Shown here piece after piece: positions 53,949-64,000 of a stretch of 64,000 nt of DNA (positions within the stretch are counted from its first letter, which is position 1; each line of letters begins with the position of its first letter). A program made the translations under genes and the position numbers. The notes beneath the pieces are model-generated. The model was given only the letters and a program-made list of their open reading frames with translations, had not been told where the DNA came from and did not search any database. The DNA is from Corbicula japonica (Eukaryota > Mollusca > Bivalvia > Venerida > Cyrenidae): positions 496,001 to 560,000 of the forward strand of contig JAZAYU010000255.1 in NCBI GenBank assembly GCA_038501625.1. Reading direction: 5' to 3'.

Positions 53949-54685
53949 ATCAGTCATTGCAGAGGCGACTGTTCATCTCCGCAACTGCCATTGCTACACC
54001 GCCGGCCAGGCTCGAAGAGCCTCAAAAGAGTCAAAAAAAAGTAAAAGACATGGAATGGTCAGTGCCGACCGGCACACAAACCCCCTGTAGCCGGGTCAGA
54101 CAGTCAAAATAGTGTATTCTTTGTTAAATAGATGAAAAGGGAAAAGAGGACGACGTTAAAGAAATCTAAAGAACTTGAACAACAGTCAAAGTAGTGTACT
54201 CTTTGTTAAATAGATGAAAAGGGAAAACAAGACGACGTTAAAGTATAAAGAACTTGAACAACAGTCAAAATAGTGTACTCTTTGTTGAAGAAAGCGCAGA
54301 AAACACGTCTTCACACGTTAAAATTCTGAAAAAGAGTGATTTTTCCTATACGAATTTCTATAAATAGAAAATATATTGAGCTAAGCAAATGGCGAGGAGT
54401 TGCATTCTATTTTAAGATTGAAGCAACGAACGTTTGGAGAACGTTTCTTCATACGATTGGGCAATGTACAAATAGAATCTGACGCTCTAATTTCTCAGAC
54501 AGTACTATTTAAATGTCATCTTGTTATGAGAAAATGCAGTTAAAACAAAAAAATGCATATAGAGTTTAAGTACTATTGACGAGTCATATTGTTACATAGG
54601 CCAAAGCCCTAATTTAAGTACAGTAGCAGTTACTTCCCTTGGTAATACTTTAATTATTATAGTAAATACTAATAAAGGATATATA
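53949..54685 (+). mobile_element. family X, further partial copy
   Basis: Second Cys/His cluster (63 codons open to 54090), then ~82-bp direct repeats (about 54097, 54182 and 54262), the ttctataaatagaaaa segment and the taatttctcagacag region up to ggatatataa, where the next element is inserted. Confidence 0.75.
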
Positions 54686-54699
54686 AATGAAATTATTTC

Positions 54700-56740
54700 C
54701 GTTTCGAATAATACGAACTTGACGGTAATTGTCAGTGTGGAGGGAAAAGGTGCGTGTATCTCGTGCGATTAGGCTATTTAAGTGTTGGTTTTATCTGTGT
54801 ACACCATTCGAGGCGTTTCTATTCAGCGGTAAACATGTCGGCAAGGAGAAGAACACATTTATGTAGCAGATTACTCGGAGAGTTGCCAACGCTTTTTTAA
54901 AACTTGATTCAGTGAACTGAAGGTTTGAAGTTTGAGACAGAATAGGCAGCACAGAGTGTCAGAATAAAGCCTTCTCGACGCATTAAAAGATGACGTGATA
55001 GTCAACAAGGACATGTGGCAACAGGGAGTTTTCTCCAATAGAAAGTCATTGGTTGCAAGTGAGATAAGTAGGGCACTTCGCCAGTGGTTGCGCCGCTGCT
55101 GATTAAACAGGAACCGAAGCGATGGGAGCCAGAAACTAAGAGATTTTTGTGATAAGTACCTTTTTGTTGCATCGTCTTTTGTTAAATTAGAAAACCGGGT
55201 ATCTTATTTGGTTTGAAAATAGTGTGACTGTTGTTGACGACTTTGTAAAAGGAAAATTAAAATGCTGCTTGGCTTTTTGTACAGAAATCATTTAAGCCGA
55301 AAAAGAAGTTATAGACATCGGTTATTTCAGTTGGCGGTAAATGGAAATGGTGATTTGTCATGAGGGAAGCAAGACCAGTAATTCTAAAATAGCTGTTTTT
55401 CATGTTGAATGAAGTGTTGTAATAGAGGCCCGAATGTAATTGTAATTATGAGTTAAGAAGTGAATGTACATTTTAACAAGAGAACTTAATGTAACATTTA
55501 TTTTGAAACATGTTAACAGCGATGTTAAGCCGATAATTTGTTAACAGTGATAGTGAAAATACTTTTTTTTTTGCATACAGTCATGCCGTTTAACAATCAG
55601 ATGGTTTTCATAAAAACATGACTAGTAATGACGGATAGATGTACCGTTATTAAAACAGTTGCACATGGAAAACGTGTACAATATACAGCATACTCCTTTC
55701 TCTTTAACGATATTATTAAGTTTGGTTATGCGTTTTCATTTGATTCTTGAAACATACGACTCTCGCATTAAATACAGTCAGTTGTAAGAAATGGTAAATT
55801 TGGAGAATATGCCATTTGATCTTTTTGTAATATTGAGACCATAATGTGAACGATGTGTATAATATTTACAGATAGTTCTTCCGGTAAGATCACGTAATGG
55901 TTGCTTTTGTACGTATCTGTTACTCTTGCTTACATGGTTTTTATTTATATTAATATAGGACGTCTTTCATACTGATAGGAGGTTGCAAGTGTTTTTCCAC
56001 GCCAGCTTTGAAGATCCTGATGCTGTTGTCTGAGGTCAAGGACGCTTTGTATTCTGGAAGGGAAGAATCTAAAGTTTGTAATTTTACTTTAACATTCATA
56101 AATTTTCAACAATGGTTAAAATTAAACATTTATACAGTCTGTAATTTTCGCCGGTAAGGAGAGCCATGTAATTATCGAAGATTATTCAGAAAAAAAAAGG
56201 TTAGTTAGTCAAAAATAAACCTGGTATTTTAATTGTGGAATCATATAGCAGACGTTTGTTAATCCGTGTAAGGATGATTGGTTGAAAATGTGTATCTCTG
56301 GATGTATTCGTTAGAAAGCTAATACATTATTATTATATATTACTGAAATGGCTAAACCTTAATTTAAACTTCGCTTTGGAAGGCAGTTTCTTATGAGATT
56401 TCAGAGATGTGATTTGATCTATTTTAGCACTTGCTGTTTTCTTTAGAATACGTGAAGTACTGGGTATTCGCTTTGGAAAGCAGTTTCTTATGAGATTTCA
56501 GAGATGTGAATTAATCTATTTTAGCATTTGCTGTTTTCTTTAGAATACGTGAAGTACTGGGTATCTAAGGGTCGGACATTAAGTTTTTCTGAAATTTTTT
56601 GGTGGACTTTTATATTTAACATTTCTAATTGAAAACAGATGTTTTAGACTATTAACAATATTTAAATAAAAATCGGAATTCATTTTTTAGATCTCTGTAT
56701 TTTTGGTAAATATTGCAAAGAAGGTTTTTTTTTGTTTTTT
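54700..56740. other. noncoding left part of the 54.7-kb element
   Basis: No ORF. A near-duplicate pair (cgctttggaa(g)gcagtttcttatgagatttcagagatgtga) at about 56370 and 56470 is the only repeat seen. Confidence 0.5.
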
Positions 56741-56749
56741 TTTAGAGAA

Positions 56750-58120
56750 TGTAATTAACAGCTTTCTTATTCAATCTTTGATGAATTTTCAAAGCAAAAA
56801 CTGAGATTTTCAATGTATGATAAGAATAACTTTGGATTACATTTGTTTTCGGTCCGGAGAAGCTAAGGTGAGTGCAAATAATAAGACTAGTGAGAGACAC
56901 TCAGTGGTAAATGCGAAAGACAGTTTGTACGCAGACTTTTAGTATCGCTGAGTTTGGATTTGTAATGTTGAAATATTGTCTTTTAATTTAAGCATTATTG
57001 AGAAAATGCTATCAATTTTAATATCATCGACTTAGAAAGTATTATGTTATTGAATAGAATATTATTGGAAGTTACATAGTTAAAAGTAACGATCGCTAAA
57101 TGTAAATGTTATTCTAGAGTTATTTTATTTCAATATAACACTTAGTGCTATTGTTGTCGGATACAGTGCCTATATGTGTTGTTTTTTGTTTGACACATGG
57201 CCCAAGGTGCCGCTGTTGTGTGGCCCCCGGTGCCCAGTTTTGTGTTGTATGTATGAGAACACGGTGCCGATGGTGTGTGGCCCCCGGTGCCAGCTGTGTT
57301 GTGTATGAGCTGTTGACGTTTATTTGCAATGTTATTTATGTAACCTGTGAATTATTCCTTGTTTTGTTGTGTTAATTTAAAGCCAGTTATATTTTTGTCG
57401 TCTTGTATACGTTTGAAATAACAGTCCTTTGTATTATTGGTGTGTGGTTTTACGTTGAAATTGTCCATGGTGTTTACATACAGATGACGTTGGTTTGTGA
57501 TTTCTGGTGTGTTTGATATGTTTCTTGTATTCATTGCTATGTGATCCGTGTTTTCTGTGTTGTATGTGTGTTTGATGCTCCGTCCCTGATGCTGTTGTGT
57601 CAAATAAGCAGTTCAGGTGGTTTATGAATATTCAGTTGATATAAGATCCCTTATTTTTGTAAATAATGCATCTATGGCTTTTGAGATGATTAATTAACAG
57701 CATCGTATTCAATCTTTAATGGTTGTGTTTTTTTTTAAGCCAAAACTGACAATTTCGGTGTAATGATAAGAATAACTTTGGATATAATTGTGGTCCGGAA
57801 AAGTTTACGATTAGTGCAAATGATGAAACTAGTGAGATACTCTCAGTGACATGGCAAATGTGAAAGACACTTTGCAGGCAGACTTTAAGTATCGTTGAGT
57901 CTGGATTTGAAATGTAGTAAATATTATCGTTTGCATCGCTGAGAAAATGCTGCCAATTTTAATGTCAACGATTTAGAAATTATTATTTTAATGAATAGAA
58001 TATTTTGGGAAGTTACATTGTTAAATAGTAACGATTATTAAATATTAATGTTTTTCTAGAGATGCTTTATTTCAAGATCAAACCGAGTGCTATTGGTTTC
58101 TGATACAGTGCTTATATGTG
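56750..58120. repeat. ~940-bp tandem segmental duplication
   Basis: tattcaatctttgatga/tattcaatctttaatgg (56769 and 57706), gataagaataactttggatt (56819 and 57766) and acagtgc(c/t)tatatgtgttgt (57164 and 58103) repeat at a constant offset of about 937-947 bp. Confidence 0.85.
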
Positions 58121-58636
58121 TTGTATTTTACACACGGCCCTCGGTGCCAAAGTTTATGTTGTATGTGTTTAAGAACACGGCCCCCGGTGCCGTTGTTGTG
58201 TGGCCCCCGGTGCCAAGTATTTTGTGTTTTATGTGTTTGAGAACACGGCCCCCGGTGCCGTTGTTGTGTGGCCCCCGGTGCCAAGTATTTTGTGTTTTAT
58301 GTGTTTGAGAACACGGCCCCCGGTGCCGTTGTTGTGTGGCCCCCGGTGCCAAGTATTTTGTGTTTTATGTGTTTGAGAACACGGCACCCGGTGCCGTTGT
58401 TATGTGGCCCCCGGTGCCAAGTATTTTGTGTTTTATGTGTTTGAGAACACGGCCCCCGGTGCCGTTGTTGTGTGGCCCCCGGTGCCAAGTATTTTGTGTT
58501 TTATGTGTTTGAGAACACGGCCCCCGGTGCCGTTGTTGTGTGGCCCCCGGTGCCAAGTATTTTGTGTTTTATGTGTTTGAGAACACGGCCCCCGGTGCCG
58601 TTGTTGTGTGGCCCCCAGTGCCAAGTATGTTGTATA
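58118..58636 (+). repeat. 68-bp GC-rich minisatellite, about seven copies
   Basis: ggtgccgttgttgtgtggcc starts units at 58186, 58254, 58322, 58390, 58458, 58526 and 58594, nearly identical. Each unit carries ggcccccggtgccaagta and gagaacacggcccc. The Pro/Gly/His-rich open frames on both strands are by-products. A degenerate precursor of the unit is at 57195-57300. Confidence 0.95.
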
Positions 58637-58970
58637 CGAACTGTTGCTGTTTGTTTGCAGTGTCAGTTATGTACGAACTGTTGCTGTTTGTTTGCAGTGT
58701 CAGTTATGTAGTCTGTGCAGTTTTCTTGCTTGTTGAGTAAAATTGTAGCCAGTTCTTGATGTCGTGTTGTATACTAACTGTTGCTGTTTGTTTGCAGTGT
58801 CAGTTATGTAGTCTGTGCAGTTTTCTTGTTTGTTGAGAAAAATTGTAGCCAGTTCTTGTTGTCGACTTGTTTACGAACTGTTGCTGTTTGTTTGCAGTGT
58901 CAGTTATGTAGCCTGGGCAGTTTTCTTGTTTGTTGAGTAAAATTTTAGCCAGTTTTTGTTGTCGTCTTGT
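58637..58970 (+). repeat. ~98-bp tandem repeats
   Basis: gaactgttgctgtttgtttg starts at about 58638, 58676, 58775 and 58874, the later units continuing gcagttttcttg(c/t)ttgttgag and gtagccagttcttg. Confidence 0.88.
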
Positions 58971-59570
58971 ATATGTTAACGTGTCTGGTTTTTACGCACA
59001 CAGATGCCGTTGGTTTGTGATTAAGTCTTGTGTTAATTTTGTAATATGTGTTTGATATGTTCCCTGAACTCAATGTTGTGGTTTCTGTGTTTTATTTGTG
59101 TTTGATACATGTTCTCTGGTGCCGTTGTGTGTCAAATAAGTACATTTGTAGTTAATGTGGTTTTTGAATATTCAGTTTCTTTGAAGATTGATGACACGAT
59201 CCTGAGACCTACTTTGTTGTAGACCAGTTGTTAACAAAACACGTGCTAAACATTGTTTTTTGACAGTGGCTGAGGTGTCCGTGATGGTTCCAGATTATTT
59301 GGTGAAAATATAAATGAGTAAATTTGTTTTCATTTTGTTGATAGTATGAAGTACAATCTTTTCAAAGGTTGAAACGACGCATGCAAGTTACAAAAGGTGT
59401 GACAATTTAAGATTTTCATAAATGTAAATGCCTTTCAACTGCAGTTCTCATCAGTTGTCTCTCTTTGTTTGATTCGATATTACCGCTGAATACAACGACC
59501 TATTCCTAGTTTTTGTTTGTGTTTTTTACGTATTATGAGATAAGGAAATAATTAATTTACTCACGTTTAA

Positions 59571-59870
59571 GTGAGTAAGAAATGTGATATATATGAAAGA
59601 TACTTAAAATGGTATTTGTGCGGACAGGAGGTCAAAAGGATGACACCCCATGTCAAGAGTATGCACATGGCGGAGTTGGGCAATACATATAACTGTCGGC
59701 TATGGGCGAAATATGCCGTGCTTGACGGTAAAACACAGTATCGCGGGCTGGATTACCGTGTTTGCCCAGTAGATGACTGCCCCGCAGTCATTGCAGAGGT
59801 GACTGTTCATCTCCGCAACTGCCACTGCTACACCGCCGGCCAGGCTCGAAGAGCCTCAAAAGTCAAACAA
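59571..59870 (+). CDS. family X Cys/His-rich protein, interrupted at its C-terminus
   Basis: Same protein as 53281-53583, with an in-frame upstream extension CDIYERYLKWYL. The last residues (KQELSEETACSTIRII) belong to the inserted element, not to X. Confidence 0.62.
59573..59869 (+). mobile_element. family X, part upstream of the 59.87-kb insertion
   Basis: Resumes with gtaagaaatgtgatatatatgaaagatac and carries the Cys/His ORF until cctcaaaagtcaa. Confidence 0.8.
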
Positions 59871-61742
59871 GAGCTGTCAGAGGAGACAGCATGCTCGACT
59901 ATTCGAATCATTTGAAACAAATGCAATTTGAAGATTAAAACAATAACAACTATGGCCATACATTCATGTGCAATCAGGAAAAATATTTACAAGTGAATGG
60001 TACGGGAGAAATTCTTTTCAAATAACAGAAATAATTCCTAAATGTACCATAAATATTAAACTGAATAGGGGAATAACTATGAAATATTTCTGAATTTGTT
60101 AGAAAACTTGTTAGTAATTTTTTATTAGAGACATTTACTTTTAGTCAAATATCAATCACTTCAGTAATGTTACAGAAAAAGAACTGAAATGAAAATATAA
60201 TGGTAGTTTGAAGTTGATACCTTAAGTATTTGCAAAGTTATCGATGAAGTGCACTTAAGTGAAAATATAAGTGAAACTAGAAATGTGTCCATAGGACACG
60301 GATGCCCCGCTATGCATCATTTTCAGACACTTAAGTGCAATGATGGGAATAATACGCGATACACTGCCCTTTCATGGTGAACATTTGTGTCAAGTTTTTT
60401 TGAAATCCCTCCATTTATAATGAAGTTACAGCCTGGACAAGAAAATTCTATTTTTGGTAACAGTGACCTTGACCTTGGACCTTCAGGCTTGGGTATTGTG
60501 CGGACACACTGCCTTTTCATGAGCATTTGTGCAAAGTTATTTTAAAATCCCTCCATTTATAACAAAGTAACAGCCAGGACAAGATAATTCTATTTTTAGT
60601 AACAGTGACCTTGACCTTTGACCTACAGGCATGGGCATGGTACGTGACACACCGCCCTGTCATGGTGAACATTTGTGTCAAATTATTTTGAAATCCTTCC
60701 ATTCATAACAAAGTTACAGCCTGGACAAGAAAATTCTATTTTTAGTAACAGTGACCTTGACCTTGGATCTACAGGCATGGGTATTGTGCGGACACACCGC
60801 CTCGTCATGGTGAACATTTGTGCCAAGATATTTTGAAATCCCTCCATTCATAACAAAGTAACAGCCTAGACAAGAAAATTCTATTTTTAGCAACAGTGAC
60901 CTTGACCATTGACATACAGGCTTGGGCATGTACGTGACACACCGTCTTGATATGGTGAACAATTATACCAAGTTATTTAAAAACCCAATAAGAAATAACA
61001 AAGTTACAGAGCGGACACGATTTTGCAAGAAAATTCTATTTTTAGTAACAGTGACCTTGACTTTGGACCTACAGGCATGGGTATTGTACGCGACACACCG
61101 CCTTGTCATGGTGAACATTTGTGCCAAGTTATTTTGAAATCCCTCCATTCATAACGAAGTTAAGGGCCGACTGTATATTTTGCTTAACACAAAATGTAAG
61201 CGAAAAAGGGGCATAATTTGAAAAATATTGGAAGAAGGGTTATGGGTCTTGTTGGTTATGATGTAGATTTTGATGGTGAAAATATATTTCAAGTTTCAAG
61301 GCAATATCTCAATTAGTTTTAAAGTTAGAGGCAAAATGCATATTTTGCTTGACACAAAATATAAGAAAAAAGGGGCATAACTTGAAATATATTGACAGCA
61401 GAGTTATGGGTCTTGTTGGTAATGATGTAGAATTTGATGGTGAATATATATTCCAAGTTTCAAGTTGATATCTCAAGTAGTTTATAAGTTATGGACCAAA
61501 GTGCATATTTTCCTTAACGCAAAATTTAAGTGAAAAAGGGGCATAACTTGAAAAATATTGGAAGCAGAGTTATGGGTCTTGTTGGTAATGATGTAGAATT
61601 TGATGGTGAATATATATTCCAAGTTTCGAGTTGATATCAGAAGTAGTTTTCAAGTAATGGACCAAAGTGCATTTTTTGTTTAACGGACGCCGACACCGGG
61701 GCGAGTAGGATAGCTCCCCTATTCTTCGAATAGTCGAGCTAA
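59870..61742. mobile_element. ~1.9-kb repeat-rich insertion with subterminal inverted repeats
   Basis: Inserted between gtcaa and aaaaaaagtaaaagac of family X (empty site at 53525). Left end caagagctgtcagaggagac then ctcgactattcgaat; right end attcttcgaatagtcgagct then aaaa. The 15-16 bp subterminal inverted pair and no clear target duplication recall Helentron-type elements, which is inference. Inside: ctagaaatgtgtccatagga (60278), five ~145-bp gaccttgaccttgg units (60460-61140) and three ~165-bp gaaaaaggggcataacttga units (61200-61640), shared with 4538-6037. Confidence 0.72.
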
Positions 61743-61868
61743 AAAAAGTAAAAGACATGGAATGGTCAGTGCCGACCGGCACACAAACCCCCTGTAGCCG
61801 GGTCAGTGATACCTTTGATTTTGAGGAGTCCCCAACCCCTTCGTCCCGACCCATATCCCGCTTATCAG

Positions 61869-61994
61869 GTAAGCATCCCTTGCTCCTGCCCCCCTTTGAC
61901 CAGTCCCATACATAATAAGACATCTGTTTCCCCAGCCCCTAGTCGCGCTCGTGATTTGGCTGCTGATTTATCCACATAATTTTCCACTTCGCAG
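61869..61994 (+). other. possible intron in family X
   Basis: The segment starts gtaagcatcc after TTATCAG and ends cttcgcag before AGTTCTGAGG, with a pyrimidine-rich body. The flanking frames do not join exactly in this copy, so splicing is only a possibility. Confidence 0.4.
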
Positions 61995-62039
61995 AGTTCT
62001 GAGGATGAGACTTCTTCACCAGTTAAGAAAAATCGACCC

Positions 62040-62818
62040 ACTGGCCTCAGCACGTTCACGTGTAAGTGGTACGACTATCTTATAAGTGATGTCGGCGGAA
62101 AGGTGGCTGAACGCCACGCCTCACAATATGCTCGGCGGGTGGAACGATTTTTGTTTTTCACAAATGACTATGACTGCCCCCAAAGGGCTATGAAGCTGAA
62201 GAATATCCAGCGTTTCAACGCCCACATGGAAAAGGGTGAGAGTTGGCGCAAGAACACTTTTCATTTCCTTATAAAGTTTGCTGTCTTTTTGCAATTCTCC
62301 GGCAAGGTCACAGGATTCGTTAGTAGTCTTCGAGATTCCACAAGGGGTGTGCGCAAGGTCCTCGGTCGTGAAATAAGGAAGACAGCCTTAAGAAAACAAA
62401 ATATCAAACGTCCATCGCTTATCAAGTTCGATCCGAATGACTTCATTAAGAATGCCATAATGGTGAAGGCAATCAAAGGGATAGCCGTTGGGGTGTCAAA
62501 CGCAAATATTGAAGACAGGTCTTTTTTGATCTCACGAATGATAATTAATAGTGGAGCCCTGGCAGGTGGCACTATAAATCAAATTGAGGGGGCAGAACAA
62601 ATACATGTTGGTGTGCGATCCTCTTTTGTGGTCAGCGTGTCAAGACATCTTTAGCTGTGTGGCATAGCCCCGCTGGACGCCTCCAGAGGATGCCCTCACC
62701 AGCCAATGGGTGACTTGTTGTCCGGGACGCCCTGACGGACCAATTAGAGAAGCTCCCGAGGTCACGTGGTCGGACGAGGACGACGAGCCGCCCTTCCGTT
62801 ACGATACTCCATATTGGT
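62040..62818 (+). pseudogene. family X tyrosine-recombinase-like protein (longest copy)
   Basis: Open from about 61995 to 62652: TFTCKWYDYLISDVGGKVAE, RHASQYARRVERFLFFTNDY, MKLKNIQRFNAHMEKGESWR, RDSTRGVRKVLGREIRKTAL and GVSNANIEDRSFLISRMII, then GGTINQIEGAEQ and VRSSFVVSVS. The order resembles the core-binding domain and first part of the catalytic domain of Crypton-like tyrosine recombinases. A small deletion at about 62637 (the gaccaca of copy 2 is missing) ends the frame. The C-terminus APEVTWSDEDDEPPFRYD follows in another frame to TAA at 62816-62818. No catalytic Tyr box was found. Confidence 0.62.
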
Positions 62819-62859
62819 AAGTTGTGCTATTTGAGTTGATTGTATTTATTGTATATTTC

Positions 62860-63050
62860 TTGTTTATACCGTGGCTGGGAGCCACACATGTAAAAGACCA
62901 GCGTCGCAGAGCTAGGTGGGACCGATCTCTGCGATAGCTGGACCGTTCCAGATTCCTCTTACTCATAGCGAGCATAAGGCCCTGTTGAACCTGATTTCAT
63001 ATGTTAAGAGCCATCATCCGAATGCGCATTTGTGCAGCCTTCTTACCATG
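62860..63050. other. unique segment of family X copy 3
   Basis: Not present in copy 2. One frame reads LTHSEHKALLNLISYVKSHH, then LCSLLTMTKELEQQS, which could be part of a zinc-finger exon, but no clear start or partner exon is seen. Confidence 0.3.
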
Positions 63051-63519
63051 ACTAAAGAACTTGAACAACAGTCAAAATAGTGTACTCTTTGTTAAATAGA
63101 TGAAAAGGGAAAAGAGGACGACGTTCAAGAAATCTAAAGAACTTGAACGACAGTCAAAATAGTGTACATACTCTTTGTTACAGATCATCGCTGAAAACAC
63201 GTCTTCACACGTTAAAATTCTGACAGAGTGATTTTTCCTATACGAATTTCTATAAATAGAAAATATATTGAGCTGAGCAAATGGCGAGGAGTTGCATTCT
63301 ATTTTTAGATTGAAGCAACGAACGTTTGAAGAACGTTTCTGCATACGATTGGCCAATGTATAAATAGAATCTGACGCTCTAAGAACGTCACACAGCTGTA
63401 CAGCGCGCAAAATATCTAAATATAACTCTATATTTAAAGATTCACAAACTGAAGTAAAAAATTCGCATCACATGACTTTTCTATAGATAGATTCGCAAAA
63501 CGTATGTAAAACGTTGTGA

Positions 63520-63575
63520 AGATCCAGATCTGCCGGCACATTCATGCCATCTGATCAGGATCTGCACTAGTATCC
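63520..63575. repeat. fragment of the 'gatcaggatctgcac' repeat
   Basis: gatccagatctgccggcaca and tctgatcaggatctgcacta match the left half of 22335-22560. Confidence 0.65.
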
Positions 63576-64000
63576 GGTACTATATAAAGGCCCCGTAACC
63601 CATCTTATACAAAGGCCCCGTCACTATTCCGATTACGTCGTCCTGTATCTCCGCCATTTGTTGACCTGTAGTCATGTTTTATATACCATTTTAATTGCAA
63701 GATCGAGATCTACAAATTATTCTGCATGCTTGAAGAGATCGCACCACCGCAATCCAGGTTAAAACGATAAAAGGATGGTTTTAATGCGAGGTTGGTCTCG
63801 GTTTCTGATATCTTTTGTCTTTAAAATAGAGACATATCCTAATGTTAACAAACGTGTTTTCGAAATAGATGAAAAGGGAACTTTGAAAGCCACCGAACAC
63901 GACAAATATGAAAATACTGCAGGCTCGGTTTAAATTCCGGTTCCAACCATGTATAGATTGCTTGGCAGGTTAAAAGACTCTAAAGATCCGTGCCTCCGTA
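63576..64000. other. noncoding DNA with a SINE-like copy at 63866-63935
   Basis: agatgaaaagggaactttga, ccaccgaacacgacaaatat and actgcaggctcggttt match 42385-42455. A duplicated aaaggccccgt occurs at 63585 and 63612. No gene is seen before the window ends. Confidence 0.55.

Larger units (their letters stand above)
54686..59572. mobile_element. 4.9-kb noncoding element with GC-rich tandem repeats
   Basis: X sequence stops at ggatatataa and resumes at gtaagaaatgtgatatatat. An uninterrupted copy (ggatatgtaagaaatgtga) is at 41348. Ends show a loose inverted match (aaattatttccgtttcgaat... versus the complement of cgtattatgagataaggaaa). No ORF other than repeat translation is present. It contains a ~940-bp segmental duplication and two minisatellites. 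Confidence 0.7.
61743..63400 (+). mobile_element. family X, copy 3, last part
   Basis: Holds the recombinase-like ORF, the acidic tail, a unique segment 62860-63050, the cagtcaaaatagtgtac repeats (63070 and 63152) and the ttctataaatagaaaa region. It ends near aatctgacgctctaa (63382). Confidence 0.78.

Noticed and set aside
58186..58636. Regularly spaced repeats that could suggest a CRISPR array
   Set aside because: The units are contiguous and nearly identical over their whole length with no variable spacers, in a eukaryotic genome context.
58087..58740. Several overlapping Pro/Gly/His-rich open frames on both strands
   Set aside because: They are translations of the 68-bp minisatellite; unit length (68) is not a multiple of three, frames are open in many directions, and no start or splice context supports a gene.

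Overview
The window is invertebrate animal DNA: AT-rich, with GT-AG introns of a few hundred bases to a few kb and a very high load of transposons and simple repeats. The combination of an SLC6 glycine-transporter-like gene, CR1/L2-like LINEs, and 'gaccttgacctt' and 'ggccaattttgacccc' interspersed repeats suggests a mollusc, probably a bivalve. This assignment is inference. No rRNA, tRNA or CRISPR array was recognised.

Region 1 (1-18.3 kb). After noncoding DNA with foldback repeats and a deleted Tc1/mariner copy (1820-2381), a minus-strand SLC6 neurotransmitter/amino-acid transporter gene runs from 18267 down to its stop at 3616. Eleven exons can be placed with consistent splice phases, except for one small gap in the extracellular loop 2 region. 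The exons for the N-terminus and TM1-2 are not visible. A decayed duplicate of the TM6 exon lies two introns upstream of the real one. The introns hold MITEs, SINE-like copies and minisatellites.

Region 2 (19.1-30.3 kb). A 6.1-kb DNA transposon (19109-25254) is bounded by TTAA and perfect short terminal inverted repeats. It carries a nine-exon gene whose predicted splicing gives one uninterrupted frame of 972 codons: a Mutator/Kolobok-type DDE transposase followed by a DEDDh 3'-5' exonuclease domain. A second, diverged and broken set of the same two parts follows (25.5 kb transposase N-terminus, 29.8-30.2 kb exonuclease), mixed with other repeats.

Region 3 (32.4-64 kb). Copies of a family here called X (a Cys/His-rich protein plus a tyrosine-recombinase-like protein) lie head to tail and are split by later insertions. 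The insertions are: a 7.8-kb LTR element with no visible gag-pol but antisense ORFs (32625-40437); a 5'-truncated L2-like LINE (41511-48086), itself split by a 4-kb TIR element (about 42385-46362); a 4-kb element with about 190-bp TIRs encoding an SGNH-hydrolase/Ulp1-protease/PHD protein (49061-53085); a 4.9-kb noncoding element with GC-rich minisatellites (54686-59572); and a repeat-rich, Helentron-like insertion (59870-61742). Because X is present in several copies, each insertion can be checked against an uninterrupted copy in the same window, which fixes its boundaries and target-site duplications.

The host gene content is essentially one transporter. The rest is a layered record of mobile elements, of which the transposase-exonuclease element and the SGNH-Ulp1-PHD element are the most interesting.
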